NCBI RefSeq assembly: GCF_949987535.1
Contig: NC_080067.1
Location: forward strand, 60,694,405-60,758,404
DNA: 64,000 nucleotides
Direction of reading: 5' to 3'
Origin: Balaenoptera acutorostrata
Lineage: Eukaryota > Chordata > Mammalia > Artiodactyla > Balaenopteridae
Both the position numbers and the translations under genes were made by a program. The notes under the pieces were generated by a model that was not told the DNA's origin, ran no database searches, and saw only the letters and a list, made by a program, of their open reading frames with translations. Below are positions 1-10,949 of the stretch, in pieces. Positions within the stretch are counted from its first letter, which is position 1. The number at the start of each line of letters is the position of its first letter.

Positions 1-1400
1 AAGAAATTTAACATCTCTTATCTGGACTTCAATATCCTCCTATGTAAAATAAGTGTAATTGGCTAGTTGCGTATGCATAAAGCTCCTTCTAGCACTAAAA
101 ACCGAAGTTTTATAATAAAATTTTCTAAGACAAGATTCAGTACATACGCCTATCTTAGCCAACTGGTTCAGAATAGTCAAAGTTAACATTACGTGAAATC
201 TCAACATAGCATTTAAGTTTCCACTTAATACAGAACTTAAGCACAGACACCTCCTTAGCAACTTTGTAAGCATATATACTTTTCTTTAGATTAAAAGTGC
301 TGTTTTTATAAAAGTAGCAATAGTCTGAAAAACAGATGTTCTAAAGGTAAAACTGGGACCCATGGTCATAGTTTGCAAGGAGATAGATCCATGCTCAATA
401 TATCAAGAACTTTTTAACAGTTAGAGTTTTCCAATAAACAGATTGACTGCCCACAGGGTATTGGGTTACCCCCTCCAGGGAATTAAGACAGACTCCAACT
501 TATCCCTTGGCACTAATGAGAAAGTGGACTGAAAGATCTTAAAATTCCCCCAAATTCTGAGATATGGGATGTTAACACATAGGAAAGATTTTTTAATTTA
601 GTTTTTAAAAAATCAGTCTATTTCCAACAATCAGATGTGTTAACAGATAGGAAACCTTTCATCAATTTTTTTCATTGACTTTTTTATTGTGCTATGCAAT
701 AAAGGTACAGAAACTTTTAAAGATCAAGACTCATGGAGGTCTTGAGATGTACTTGTTTTTCCTTAAAAAAAGGATAAGAATCTGAAAGAGTCCATATAGT
801 AAACTAGATTTATGATGTATTGCTCTATAGGAAAAAAAATCAGTTGCAATAGGTAGAAACTACAACCCACTGTCTGGTACATCAGATGGACAGATAACAG
901 TCCTATAAATTTCAAATAGTCATTTGTATTTATGAAGTCATTCCTAAACAAATGCATTGAAGACATGGAGAATCCATGGCTTTGGGCTGTTTAGGTGTTT
1001 ATTATCTAGAGAAGCAGTTACTTTATGGGTCATAGATGTTTTTGAAAATCCAACAAAACAACGGATATGGCATTTGAACACAGGACAACAAGACGGTTTT
1101 TCCTTTCTCATCTCTTTCCAACTCTACATCATTTAGAGTTGATTCATTTTTAAAGTCTTACAGAATGGGGAGAAGTTAGTTGATGTTCTACAAATAATGA
1201 TGTTATATTCATTGGTTTTTCAGAAATTCCAAATCATGTCCAAGTTGGTCTCTGGCCCATTTAGACTTACAGATAGCTTTGCTTAAATAAAGTCGGGACT
1301 CCACTGTGTTCCAAGCAGAAAGAATTAATGAGAAACTTTATTCCCTATGCCTGGACAAGCAACTGAAAAATAGCTTCAGAGCTCAGAAACAAGGACAAAA
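1..1400. other. Unassigned unique sequence
   Basis: I see no gene, RNA or clear repeat here. The sequence is A/T-rich with frequent stops in all frames. The longest frames (77 aa at 40-273 and 67 aa at 763-966, both minus) have low-complexity composition typical of chance frames and no recognisable motif. Confidence 0.5.
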
Positions 1401-2600
1401 AGTTGTGGTCCTGAGAAGAGACTGGTTCTCAGAAATTAGATGCCTCTAAAAAGAAGTATCTACATGTGCTCACTCAAGCTTGCTGGGTTTCTGACTCCAG
1501 AGGGCCAGGAAATGAAAAGCCTAACCCCTGAAGCAGAGAAATCAGGAGAATTTCTACCAGTAATCCAACAGAGCCTGACAACCTACACAATTATGCATCA
1601 ATAATGCAAGTATTCCAGTAAGATTCCTGCTGTTTAAAATACTATTAATTAATAGGCCTGAGCCCAGAAAATCCAAGCAAACTTGGATTTTCAAAATGTC
1701 AACTCAGCTAAAAGGGCTGAAAATCTAGAGTTGATGATCAGGCAAAACAATCAGAACAGATACCCTGTGACAGAGAACTGCGAGAAGAGATAAATAAAGA
1801 TCTGAATAAAAATACACGCACTTCAGCATTTTTCAAGTGAAGCATAAAGACTTCTGGAGCCAAAAGATACAATTTCCCAATGTAAAAATTTAACACGTGA
1901 GTTGAAGGATAAGGTACTATTGAGACTCAAATTAGTGACTTGGGAGACCAAGTGTGAGAAATCTCAAATTATCTTAAAGTACAGAGCAAACTACAGAGAT
2001 GGAAATCACAAGGGAAAATTAAATAAGAGAATTAAAGGATACATGTAGATTCTGAAAAGCTTATATGAGAATATTACTAGCTCCATAAGAGAAACAGGAA
2101 CAGATGGAGGAACAGCAAATAAATAAATATTGGAAGGAAAATTTCCCTATGATGGGGAGAAACCTGAGTCTACAAATTCAAAGGGCTCACCAAGGGCTGT
2201 ATTAATGAGAAGAGATACACAGCTAAGCACACCCCGGTAAACCTCTTGAACTCTTAAGACAATTTTTTTTTTAAATTACAGACTTTCCAGCAGAAAGAAT
2301 AACTTAGCTAAAATGGAAACTAAAGTCAGACCAGTACCAAACATCTCATCTTCAATTTGGGGTAACTAGTAGCCAGTAGAATAGCATCCACAGAACCACT
2401 GAAAAAAAAAAAAAAAAAAAAACTATAATCCAAGAATTCTACACCCAAATAATACATCAACTACTGGCTGAGATTAAAGAAAAATATTTTAGGATATACA
2501 AAACTTCAGAGAGTATACTACCTATGTACTTTATCTGAGGAAAACACTGGAGAAAATTTCCTAATAAAGAAAATGAACAATAAGTTAGTCATTAGTAGTA
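1400..2600 (+). repeat. Decayed L1/HAL1-like ORF1 region
   Basis: This stretch has the lysine- and glutamate-rich A-heavy composition of an L1 first ORF. Near 2421-2445 a segment resembles the ORF1 C-terminal 'PRILYP' coding motif seen at residues 258-263 of the intact L1 ORF1 in this window. No frame is open for long. A run of about 20 A sits at 2402-2421. No downstream ORF2 sequence belongs to it, so it may be a HAL1-type element (L1 lacking ORF2) or an old L1 fragment. The assignment rests on pattern similarity only. Confidence 0.35.
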
Positions 2601-2684
2601 CTGTTCCTAAATTTTGTTGCCAAAAATAATTAGGTAGGGGAAGGAATAGTAAAAGCAGTCCAAGTGTAATGATAAATAGGATGG

Positions 2685-3750
2685 AAAAGGATTAATCTCC
2701 AAAATATACAAGCAGCTCATGCAGCTCAATATCCAAAAAACAAACAACCCAATCCAAAAATGGGCAGAAGACCTAAATAGACATTTCTCCAAAGAAGATA
2801 TACAGATTGCCAACAAACACATGAAAGATGTTCAACATCACTAATCATTAGAGAAATGCAAATCAAAACTACAATGAGGTATCACCTCACACCAGTCAGA
2901 ACGGCCATCATCAAAAAATCTACAAACAATAAATGCTGGAGAGGGTGTGGAGAAAAGGGAATCCTCTTGCACTCTTGGTGGGAATATAAATTGATACAGC
3001 CACTATGGAGAAAAGTATGGGTTCCTTAAAAGACTAAATATAGTACTACCATATGACCCAGCAATCCCACTACTGGGCATATACCCTGAGAAAACCATAA
3101 TTCAAAAAAGAGTCATGTACCACAATGTTCATTGCAGCACTATTTACAATAGCCAGCTATTTACAACACTTGGAAGCAACTTAAGTGTCCATAGACAGAT
3201 GAAAGGATAAAGAAGATGTGGCTCATATATACAATGGAATATTACTCAGACATAAAAAGAAATGAAATTGAGTTATTTTTAGTGAGGTGGATGGACCTAG
3301 AGTCTGTCATACAGAGTGAAGTAAGTCAGAAAGAGGAAAACAAATACCGTATGCTAACACATATATATGGAATCTAAAAAAAAGGAAAAAAGGGTTCTGA
3401 AGAACCTATGGGCAGGACAGGAATAAAGAAGCAGACGTAGAGAATGGACTTGAGGACACAGGGAGGGGGAAGGGTAAGGTGGGACAAAGTGAGAGAGTGG
3501 CATGGACATATACACACTACCAAATGTAAAATAGATAGCTAGTGGGAAGCAGCTGCGTTGCACAGGGAGATCAGCTCGGTGCTATGTGTCCACCTAGAGG
3601 GGTGGGATAGGGAGGGTGGGAGGGAGACGCAAAAGGGAGAGGATATGGAGATATATGTATACATATAGCTGATTTACTTTGTTATACAGCAGAAACTAAC
3701 ACACCACTGTAAAGCAATTATACTCCAATAAAGATGTTATAAAAAAAAAA
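2685..3750 (+). mobile_element. 5'-truncated L1 3' end
   Basis: The copy starts within ORF2 at the segment matching 60255 of the intact L1 ('GGATTAATCTCCAAAATAT') and runs through the C-terminal cysteine-rich region, the 3' UTR and an AATAAAGATGTTAT end with a 10-A tail at 3741-3750. The reading frame is broken by indels, for example around 3025 and 3160. The 3' UTR differs from that of the intact L1 near 61 kb, so this is an older subfamily. I could not find a convincing target-site duplication. Confidence 0.9.
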
Positions 3751-3761
3751 TTCATGGCCTC

Positions 3762-4539
3762 AAACTTTAACTGTCCAGCAATCCTACAACTCTTCTCCAG
3801 GCAAATTTCCTTCCTATTCTCCACAGTGACCATTTTTAAACTTCTCCCCCCCTCCTCAAAACTCTGAACCTGATGCTACTTCCTTCCCTCTGAGCCAAGG
3901 CCCTGACCTAATACTCATAAAGAAAACAGAAATCCTCAGTGTGGATTTACCTCAATTCCTCCACCAAACCCACAAACTTATCGGCTTCTGAATATTCACT
4001 GAATTCTGAATAATTGCAGAAAATGTGCTCACTCCATTATTCCTTTTTTCATGTATTATTTTGCATGATGAACAGGAGTTTGAGCTGAATGATGCTGGAG
4101 GCTCCCTCCATAATTCCTGGCAAGAAGCTAGTTGAGATTAGTGGCTCCTCATTCTCCAATGGGAGAGCTTTCTCTAGTTTTCAACTTCACACAAGGTGTC
4201 CAGGTTCTGTGAGACCAGAAATTTGATATCCATGATAATCAGTAGCCACCTGGAAGATATCTGTCTGTGACTCCTTGGAGTAGTTTGTACCCAAGTCCAG
4301 ACTGCATATCATTTGCTCTCTCCATGTAGTACAAAGGATAGCAATAGGAGAGTTAGAGCCCCTTCTTGAGAGCACTGCCCCACTGTAGGGCCAACTGTGT
4401 CCAGCTGAGAACACCTCTATGCAGACCCTGCTCTCTGTGAGTTCCAACCTGTACTCAGTGATATTTGCCCTAAAATTTCTAACCCACCTCCACCCCATAC
4501 TAGCTCTTTCCCAGTAATATATAAACATTCACCAATCAG
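3762..4539. other. Pyrimidine-rich sequence, possibly L2-derived in part
   Basis: Positions 3765-4060 have the C/T-rich texture of plus-strand L2 ORF2 remnants, but the match is weak. A 113-aa minus-strand frame at 4187-4528 has no motif I recognise and no gene-like context. Confidence 0.25.
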
Positions 4540-4805
4540 GAAAATAAAATCCTATAATCCCATCTCCAAAACACCTCTCAAATCAGTCTGCTTTTCACCA
4601 TCAGCACTGCCACCTTCTAGCCAAGGCTTCTCATGTTGCTAAAGCCCCCCATCTGGTCCAAGTGCCCCCTCCCCTTGATTTTTTTTTCTCAAACTACAGT
4701 CAGAGTGGTCATATAACCAGGATTATGATTATGCCATGCTCCTTCTCAAACACTTTCAGTGATTTTCCAGTGTTATTAAGATAAAGTACAGAACTCCTTG
4801 GAAAG
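4540..4805 (+). repeat. L2 LINE fragment
   Basis: Plus-strand sequence resembles the ancient L2 ORF2 C-terminal coding region ('...catgctccttctcaaac' followed by a decayed 'cactttcagtgattttcc' block). It is short, heavily mutated and has no tail. It could be another CR1-clade fragment. Confidence 0.45.
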
Positions 4806-4837
4806 GCCATTACTATCAACAACAATAATTACAACAA

Positions 4838-5015
4838 CTAATATTTACTGAACATGTAAGATATGCTAAGCATATCTTAGCTTTCCAATCTTTATCAAAA
4901 TGTGACAACACTGGTAGCATTATGCTTATTCTATAAAAATTGAAATTAAAGCTACATAAAATAACTTAAGGCTTTATAGCTACCAAGAGTTGAGCCAGTA
5001 TTCAAACCGAAATCC
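4838..5015 (-). repeat. MIR SINE fragment
   Basis: Minus-strand order of MIR landmarks is visible: a 'taatatttactgaacatgtaag' type tail, a decayed core, then 'gagccagtattcaaacc' near 5000, the reverse complement of the MIR 'gggttcgaatcccggctc' segment. Confidence 0.6.
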
Positions 5016-5139
5016 ATTTGCTTTCCTGCCTGGGATCTTTCCATGATATCATATTCCCAGTCCTTGTTAGGACTTCCAATCTTCCTGCCTGACTCAATAA
5101 AAGCTGATATTTAATAAGTAGTAGATATGAACTTTTTTT

Positions 5140-5265
5140 TTTACAAGATACTTTACATACTTCCCCAAATTGAAGCAAATGAAGGTAAATTAAAATTAAT
5201 TTAACAAAGGTCACACATCTACTAAGTGACAGAGTCCTAAAATCAGTTGATTAATAAGCTAATCT
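5140..5265 (-). repeat. MIR-like fragment
   Basis: A decayed MIR core in reverse orientation: 'aaaggtcacacatctactaag' and 'gacagagtcctaaaatcag' correspond to the reverse complement of the MIR middle region. Ends are not definable. Confidence 0.4.
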
Positions 5266-5749
5266 GGTCCTGAGCTGCATGATAGAACTACTGCCCTCTT
5301 TCCTTTACTGAATATAAATTCCTAAGGGGGCATGAATTTCTGTATGCTACTTGATATCCCCACAAAACCATGTGAAAGAGAGCGGGTTCAGAGAGTAGGT
5401 TAGGTATATGTCTAGGGCCAACCAGATAGGTAGCTATGATTTCACTCGCCAAACACCACTCTTATCTTCATGGCACCATTTCTCCTTCCATAGGAAGGCA
5501 TATCACCTCTAGAGTTCACAACAGTGAAGCCAGATGAATAGTAATGGGCAAAGTTTGTTGCAAAATGGGTTGGTCTTTTGCAAAAACCATAAAACATAAT
5601 TGTTCATGCCAGACCATTATTAAAAGCACAGGGCTGGACGCCAGGCTTGACCCATATTCTAGGGGTAGCCACATGGTAGGGCAGCAGGATCAGCTAAGAG
5701 CAATCAGATGACAAGGGGCTAAAGCCATTACCTAGTTGAGGCAAATATC
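5266..5749. other. Unassigned unique sequence
   Basis: No gene or repeat recognised between the MIR-like fragment and the left target-site duplication of the next L1. Confidence 0.4.
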
Positions 5750-5759
5750 TAAAGTCAAG
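5750..5759. repeat. Target-site duplication, left (TAAAGTCAAG)
   Basis: A 10-bp direct repeat matching 6496-6505, abutting the inverted L1 segment. Confidence 0.75.
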
Positions 5760-6495
5760 GGTCTTACTTCACTCAGTATGACAATCTCTAAGTCTATCCA
5801 TGTCACTGCAAACGGCATTATGTCATTCTTTTTTATGGCTGAGTAATATTCCATTGTATATATCTACTATATTTTCTTTATCCATTCCTCTGGACATTTA
5901 GGTTGCTTCCATGTCCTGGCTATTGTAAATAATGCTGCAATGAACATTGGGGTGCATGTATCTTTTCAAATTATGGTTTACTGAGTGAAGTAAGTCAGAC
6001 AGAGAAAGACAAATATCATATGATATTGCTTATATATGGAACCTAAAAAAAGGGTACAAATGAACTTATCTCCAAAACAGAAATAGAGTTACAGATGTAG
6101 AAAACAAACTTATGGTTACCAGGGGGTAAGGGGGGGAGGGATAAATTGAGAGATTGGGATTGACATATACACACTACTATACAGAAAACAGATAATCAAT
6201 AAGTACCTACTGTATAGCACAGGGAGCTCTACTCAATACTCTGTAATGGCCTATACAGGGAAAGAACCTAAAAAAGAGTGGATATGTATATAACTGATTC
6301 ACTTTGCTGCACACCTGAAACTAACACAACATTATAAATCAACTATACTCCAATAAAAATTTAATATATATATATATTATATATATATAATAATATATAT
6401 ATATAATATAATAATAATAATAATAATAATATAATATAATATAATAATATAATAATAATATAATAGATAAATATAATAATAATATAATAGATAAA
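5760..6495 (+). mobile_element. Twin-primed (5'-inverted) L1 insertion
   Basis: The left part, 5760-5980, is L1 ORF2 3' sequence in reverse orientation (it contains the complement of 'tggaatattactcagcc'). The right part, 5981-6362, is forward and runs from 'CTGAGTGAAGTAAGTCAG' to the AATAAAAATTT 3' end. Both parts contain the same 14 nt, CTGAGTGAAGTAAG, so they meet at one point in L1 with a small overlap, as expected from twin priming during target-primed reverse transcription. Flanking copies of TAAAGTCAAG at 5750-5759 and 6496-6505 are the likely target-site duplication. The tail has become an AT/AAT microsatellite. Confidence 0.88.
6362..6495. repeat. AT/AAT microsatellite from an L1 tail
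   Basis: About 130 bp of (AT)n, (AAT)n and ATAATATA mixtures directly follow the L1 AATAAAAATTT end and precede the right duplication. It therefore occupies the place of the poly(A) tail and probably grew from it. Confidence 0.85.
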
Positions 6496-6505
6496 TAAAG
6501 TCAAG
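6496..6505. repeat. Target-site duplication, right (TAAAGTCAAG)
   Basis: Direct repeat of 5750-5759, placed at the end of the expanded tail. Confidence 0.75.
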
Positions 6506-6999
6506 AGTTAAAGCCAACTTGAGGGCCAGAGGAGTCCATAATCAATCTAGACCAGAGAAAGAGGAGAGCCAAAGAAAGGTTGGGAGTCAGAAGGTGAAAG
6601 AAAATATGGTAGTTAAGAATGGAGTGTGGGGGTAGGAGACAGAGGAATAAGGCATAGATGGTTCTAATGCATTTCAGTATGTGGTCCCTTCTTTAATCGT
6701 TGTGTTAGAACAAATGAGACATTTTTGCTCCAGGGATACAAGAAGATTACCTTGATACGTCTTGTCTTTGATACTATCCCCCTCAGTCTGTCCTTCTGAG
6801 CACATATTTATTAAGCAGCATAGATGAGAGCTCTGCCATCACAACAGATTCAGGGAAGTGACAATCAAGGGTAGAGTGTTATTAATACTGGGACTCATCA
6901 GGCACTATCTCCCTGGAGTGCTGGGGTAAAAAGTAGGGAGATTATAGCCAGTGTGACTGTAGGTCCTTAGGAGGTTGTAAGACCTTCTTGGCCTTTTCA
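6506..6999. other. Unassigned unique sequence
   Basis: No recognisable gene or repeat. Confidence 0.4.
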
Positions 7000-7145
7000 G
7001 ATAAATAATACAGTATCTCAAGTCATTTATCTGCAAAATGGCAATAGTATTAACCTCTTGGAGTTCTTAAGGAAATTATTTGATTTCATGTATATAAAGC
7101 ACTTAGATAGTACTTGGCACACAGTACTCAGGAGAAGTTAAAAGA
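7000..7145 (+). repeat. MIR SINE fragment
   Basis: Forward MIR 3' half: 'catttatctgcaaaatggc', then an A/T block, then 'gcacttagatagtacttggcacac', which matches the MIR/L2 shared 3' region. Confidence 0.6.
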
Positions 7146-7149
7146 AAAA

Positions 7150-9290
7150 ATGTAAAGCACACCATACATACTGTTAAATATTTCCCAAATCCTTTACAAC
7201 TGAAGATCTATCCTAAGGAGTGGAAGCATCAATGCAAGAGGTGAGAACAAGCATCTGTGACGTGACCTTCATCTCAATTTTAAGATGTTTATCTAATGGT
7301 GTGACAGTTCTCATTCTGTATCTTATTTCCTTCAGGGCTCTTGGTATCTTGTATCCTAGAGTCCTGGGTCATTAGCAATGGGAAAATCTCCAAGATAGAG
7401 CTAGGTGCTCTGCTCATCCATACACCAGGTTCTTATCTCCCCAACAGACAACTTAGATAAACACCCAAGTGACATGAATCATAAAAAAAATCACAGCTCA
7501 AATGGCATCTCAGACAAAAGCAGCCCAAAGTAAAAGAGAACACAAGATGTTGAAGAGTGACAAGAGCCCTGCCCGGGAGAACAAACAGAAGGACAACATG
7601 GGCCACGCTGAGCTAACCAAAGACTTGAATGGGCTGGGCAAGATCTCACTTTTTAGCCCTCCCTAGGATAGGATATTGACTGAATGAACTTAACAAGCAC
7701 TTGGGCTAATAATATGAATTCCTGACACTCCATAAGCACTGACTCAAGGCGGCTGGCACCCCCGCTGACTCCACCTTAACCCACAAGGCAGCAGATGGTT
7801 CCAAAGGAGACTTTCTGGAGAACTGCAGGCAGAAGCTAACTGTAGGGTAGTCCAAGAGCCAAAGTACTGGGTTCCAATACTTTGGATTCCAGCTGGTGCT
7901 TTCTAACGTATCAATACGCTTGATGATAAATAAGTATCCATCTTCCAACAATTTAGGGCATGTAACTTTTTCCTTAAGTATCTATAAAATTTTGCTCCAG
8001 CTCCATTATCATTTGGATTTTAGTTTACTTCTATACTGGTGGTTTTTCTTTGGTTCTACATTTTTCTCACGTGTGCTGTGAACACACACAATGGTCTTCA
8101 AAACAGAGCATTTGATCTTTCCCTGTGCTTAACTTTCCAGGAAGATGTCACAATTGCCCCTTCACAGTAATCAAAGGGTACTTCTATCTCATCCTCTGAA
8201 AAATCACAGCTCTCAGGTGGGGAGGCAAAGGGAAATGGTACATCTCTCACATCCTTAGTTCAGTGTTGAGAGTGAGAAAAGATGAAAGAAGATGAAAACA
8301 GACTTCAAAACACACAGAAAACTCCTGTCTTTACAAAGGAGGAAAATGGTGGCACTCAAAACACTACAGAGCAATGTAAGCAATATCTCCAACTCCTAAA
8401 TAAATAAAAGACCTTTCACAAAAGAAATTTTATGTGACCTGAGACAGTAAACCTCTATACAGTTCAGCAGTTAGTTTTATAGCTAAAATAGTCAAGTTCT
8501 GCCTTCTCACACCTACAATTCTGGTGCTTAAAACTTTTCAATACCCACTGTGTTCAAATTATTGTCACCCCCTAATTTTTTCTATCCCATTCAACTGATA
8601 ATTGAAGGTGAAGGTACCCTAAGTTAAGCTCTAACTTTCCTTCATAGCAGCCATTTAGATCAAGAGGGGCTGAAGTTTACATACATTGTCTATTGAGAAC
8701 TTTCTAGACTTAAGTGATAGATTTGCTATTCCGGGTAAGCAGAAAACAATGATGAATTTATGATATGTTTTGTCTTTTAATTAAGAAGTTTTTAAAAATT
8801 GACAACTTAAATAAAAGCCTTGTCAAAGGGCAAAACAGGTGTATGCTAGACAGTTTTGGATCTGGAATGTGGAGCTCAGGCAACGCCAGGGGGAGCTAGG
8901 ACCTGGTATCAGGCATGAGCACTAACTTCGAGTAAATGTCAGGGCAAAGCTGGTAGCGGGGAGGGGCAGGTTGGGCAGGTAGAGTTTAGTGTCTATAATA
9001 TCTGGCAGCAGGACTGGTGATGACTGTCTTCAGAGAGGTGGTTGATAGGGGGAAGTTCCTGCAAGTAGAGGGTGCACTGCGATGGGGCATCTGGGACAGT
9101 GGTCAATGGCAGATAAGACTGGCAATAAGGAGAGGACCTCAGCTTCTGGACTGTTTCGTAGTGATGTGATTTTAGTGACCGAAGGAAAGTGGAAGGAGCA
9201 AGTCATGATTCCAATAAAAATGGCAACCATGACCAACCACCAACCACGACAGAGATTTGCTAAAAGACTACAGGGGGCCAGGCTTTGTAC
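7150..9290. other. Unassigned unique sequence
   Basis: About 2.1 kb without a recognisable element. Frames of 81 aa (7706-7951, minus), 61 aa (7896-8081, plus) and 70/68 aa overlapping on both strands (9030-9294) have no motif. The block at 8850-9250 is G-rich relative to its surroundings. Confidence 0.45.
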
Positions 9291-9294
9291 TTAA

Positions 9295-9450
9295 CACATT
9301 ATGAAAATCATCTCATTCATGAATTGCTAGCTGCAGTTTATAGGTGAGGGAACTGGTATTTCGATTACTCAGTCTTCCCAAATTCTCTCAGCTAGTAAGT
9401 GCCTGAGCCAGATTTATCCAAAAGCAGATGTACTTGGCTCCAGAACTCTT
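9295..9450 (-). repeat. MIR SINE fragment
   Basis: Reverse-oriented MIR: 'ataggtgagggaactgg', 'agctagtaagtgcctgagccag', then 'tactcttgagcacc'-like sequence, the order expected from the complement of the MIR core. Confidence 0.6.
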
Positions 9451-9544
9451 GAGCACCATGCTTTATTCTACAGTGCCAGAAAGAATACAGGTACAGAGAA
9501 CTTGGGGAATGGGGAACATGGTTGCAGTCATAACATTTTGGTAT

Positions 9545-9645
9545 AATATTTTGTGCTTACATGATTTATACATAAGAAAATTAGGGCCCTGACAGGTTAA
9601 TTGACCTGTGAAAAATTACACTGCTAAAAAAATCTATAACACTCT
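9545..9645 (-). repeat. MIR-like fragment
   Basis: 'cataagaaaattagggccctgacaggttaattgacctgtg' resembles a decayed reverse MIR core ('gatgaggaaactgaggc...gttaagtaacttgcc'). Short and weak. Confidence 0.4.
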
Positions 9646-9784
9646 AGAATTTACAAAGTACTCTCATTTGGAGGCATGGTCTTAGAATCAGGATAGAAAC
9701 CTAGATATGAGACTCAGTGTTCAAGGATCCAACAGATCAGCAAAATTGATTTAAACATTAAATCACCCTAAAAAACACCTACAA

Positions 9785-10945
9785 AAATAGATAGGAGAAA
9801 AATTTTGAGACCCTGGATTAAGCAAAGAGCTCTTAGATATAATACCAAAAGCATGAACCATAAAAAAAAAAAACAGTTAAATTTGGCCTCATTAAAAAAA
9901 AAAAAAAACTTTTAATTTGAAAGACACTGTTAAGAGAATGAAAAAACAAGCCATACTAGAAGAATTTATTCACAAATCACATGTCTGGCAAAGGACTTGT
10001 ATTCAGAATATGTAAAGTACTCTCAAAATTCAACATTAAAACAAAAAATACCCAACTTTACGAATGAGCAAAAAAATTTGAGTACACACTTCTCCAAAGA
10101 AAATATACAAATGGAAAACAAGTTCAACATCACTAGTCATTGGGAAAACAAAAATTTAAACTACAATCAGATAATACTACACACTTATTTGAATAGCTAA
10201 AAGCAAAAGAATTAACTATACCAAGTCGGGCAAAAAAGTGGAGCAACTGGAACTCTCACACACTGTTGGTGGGAATGTAAAATGGTCCAGCCACTTTGGG
10301 AGACAGTTTGATTGTTTCTTATATAAATACACGCTTGTCACATGACACAGCAATCCCACTTGTAAATATTTATACAAGAGAAACAAAAATTTAAGTTCAC
10401 AAAAACAGCTGTAAGCTAACATTTAAAAGCATTTTATTCATAATTGCTAAAATATTGGAAACAATCAAAATGTCCCTCAATTGATAAAAACTGTTGTACA
10501 TCCAGTCAGTGCAATACTACTCAGCAATTAAAAGGGTCGAACTGCGGATACATACAACATGAATGAATTCCAAATGCAAGATGCTTAATGAAAAAGCCAG
10601 ACCCAGAAACCACATACTGGCTGATTTCATGTATGTGACGTTATGGAAAAGGCAACAACCATCAGTCAGAGAAGAGATCATCAGTTGCCAGGGGCTGGAA
10701 TGAAAGAGGGTTTGATTACAAAGAGGCAACACAAGGAAATTTTTTTTTTTGGTGATGAAACTTCCGCATCTTGATTGTGGCCGTGGCCACAGATTCTATA
10801 TATTAGCAAAACTTAGAGCACTATACAGAAGGAAGGGAGGAAGGGAGGAAGGAAGGGAGGGTGGAAGGAAGGGAGGGAGGAAAGGGGGAAGGAGGGAAGG
10901 AAAGAAGGTTTGTTGTAAATTTAAAAATAAAAAAAAACTTTAAAA
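9785..10945 (+). mobile_element. Old L1 (L1M-type), ORF2 3' part and 3' UTR
   Basis: Decayed forward L1. It begins near the ORF2 segment 'GACCCTGGATTAAGCAAAGA', continues through 'ACTGTTGGTGGGAATGTAAA' at 10261-10280 and 'tgacacagcaatcccac', and reaches a 3' UTR with a 'cttccgcatcttgattgtgg' block. All frames are broken. Two A-runs (9860-9871, 9894-9907) and a purine microsatellite (10826-10910) have grown inside it. Confidence 0.85.
10826..10910 (+). repeat. (GGAA/GGGA)n purine microsatellite
   Basis: Imperfect GGAAGGGAGG repeats embedded in the 3' end of the old L1. L1-like sequence resumes after it ('gttgtaaatttaaaaataaa'), so this is an expansion inside the element rather than a boundary. 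The plus-strand frames of 64 and 93 aa here are translations of the repeat. Confidence 0.9.
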
Positions 10946-10949
10946 AGCG

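Noticed and set aside
2685..3760. Target-site duplication for the L1 ending at 3750
   Set aside because: The bases after the tail (TTCATGGCCTC) do not recur near 2600-2690, so none is reported.
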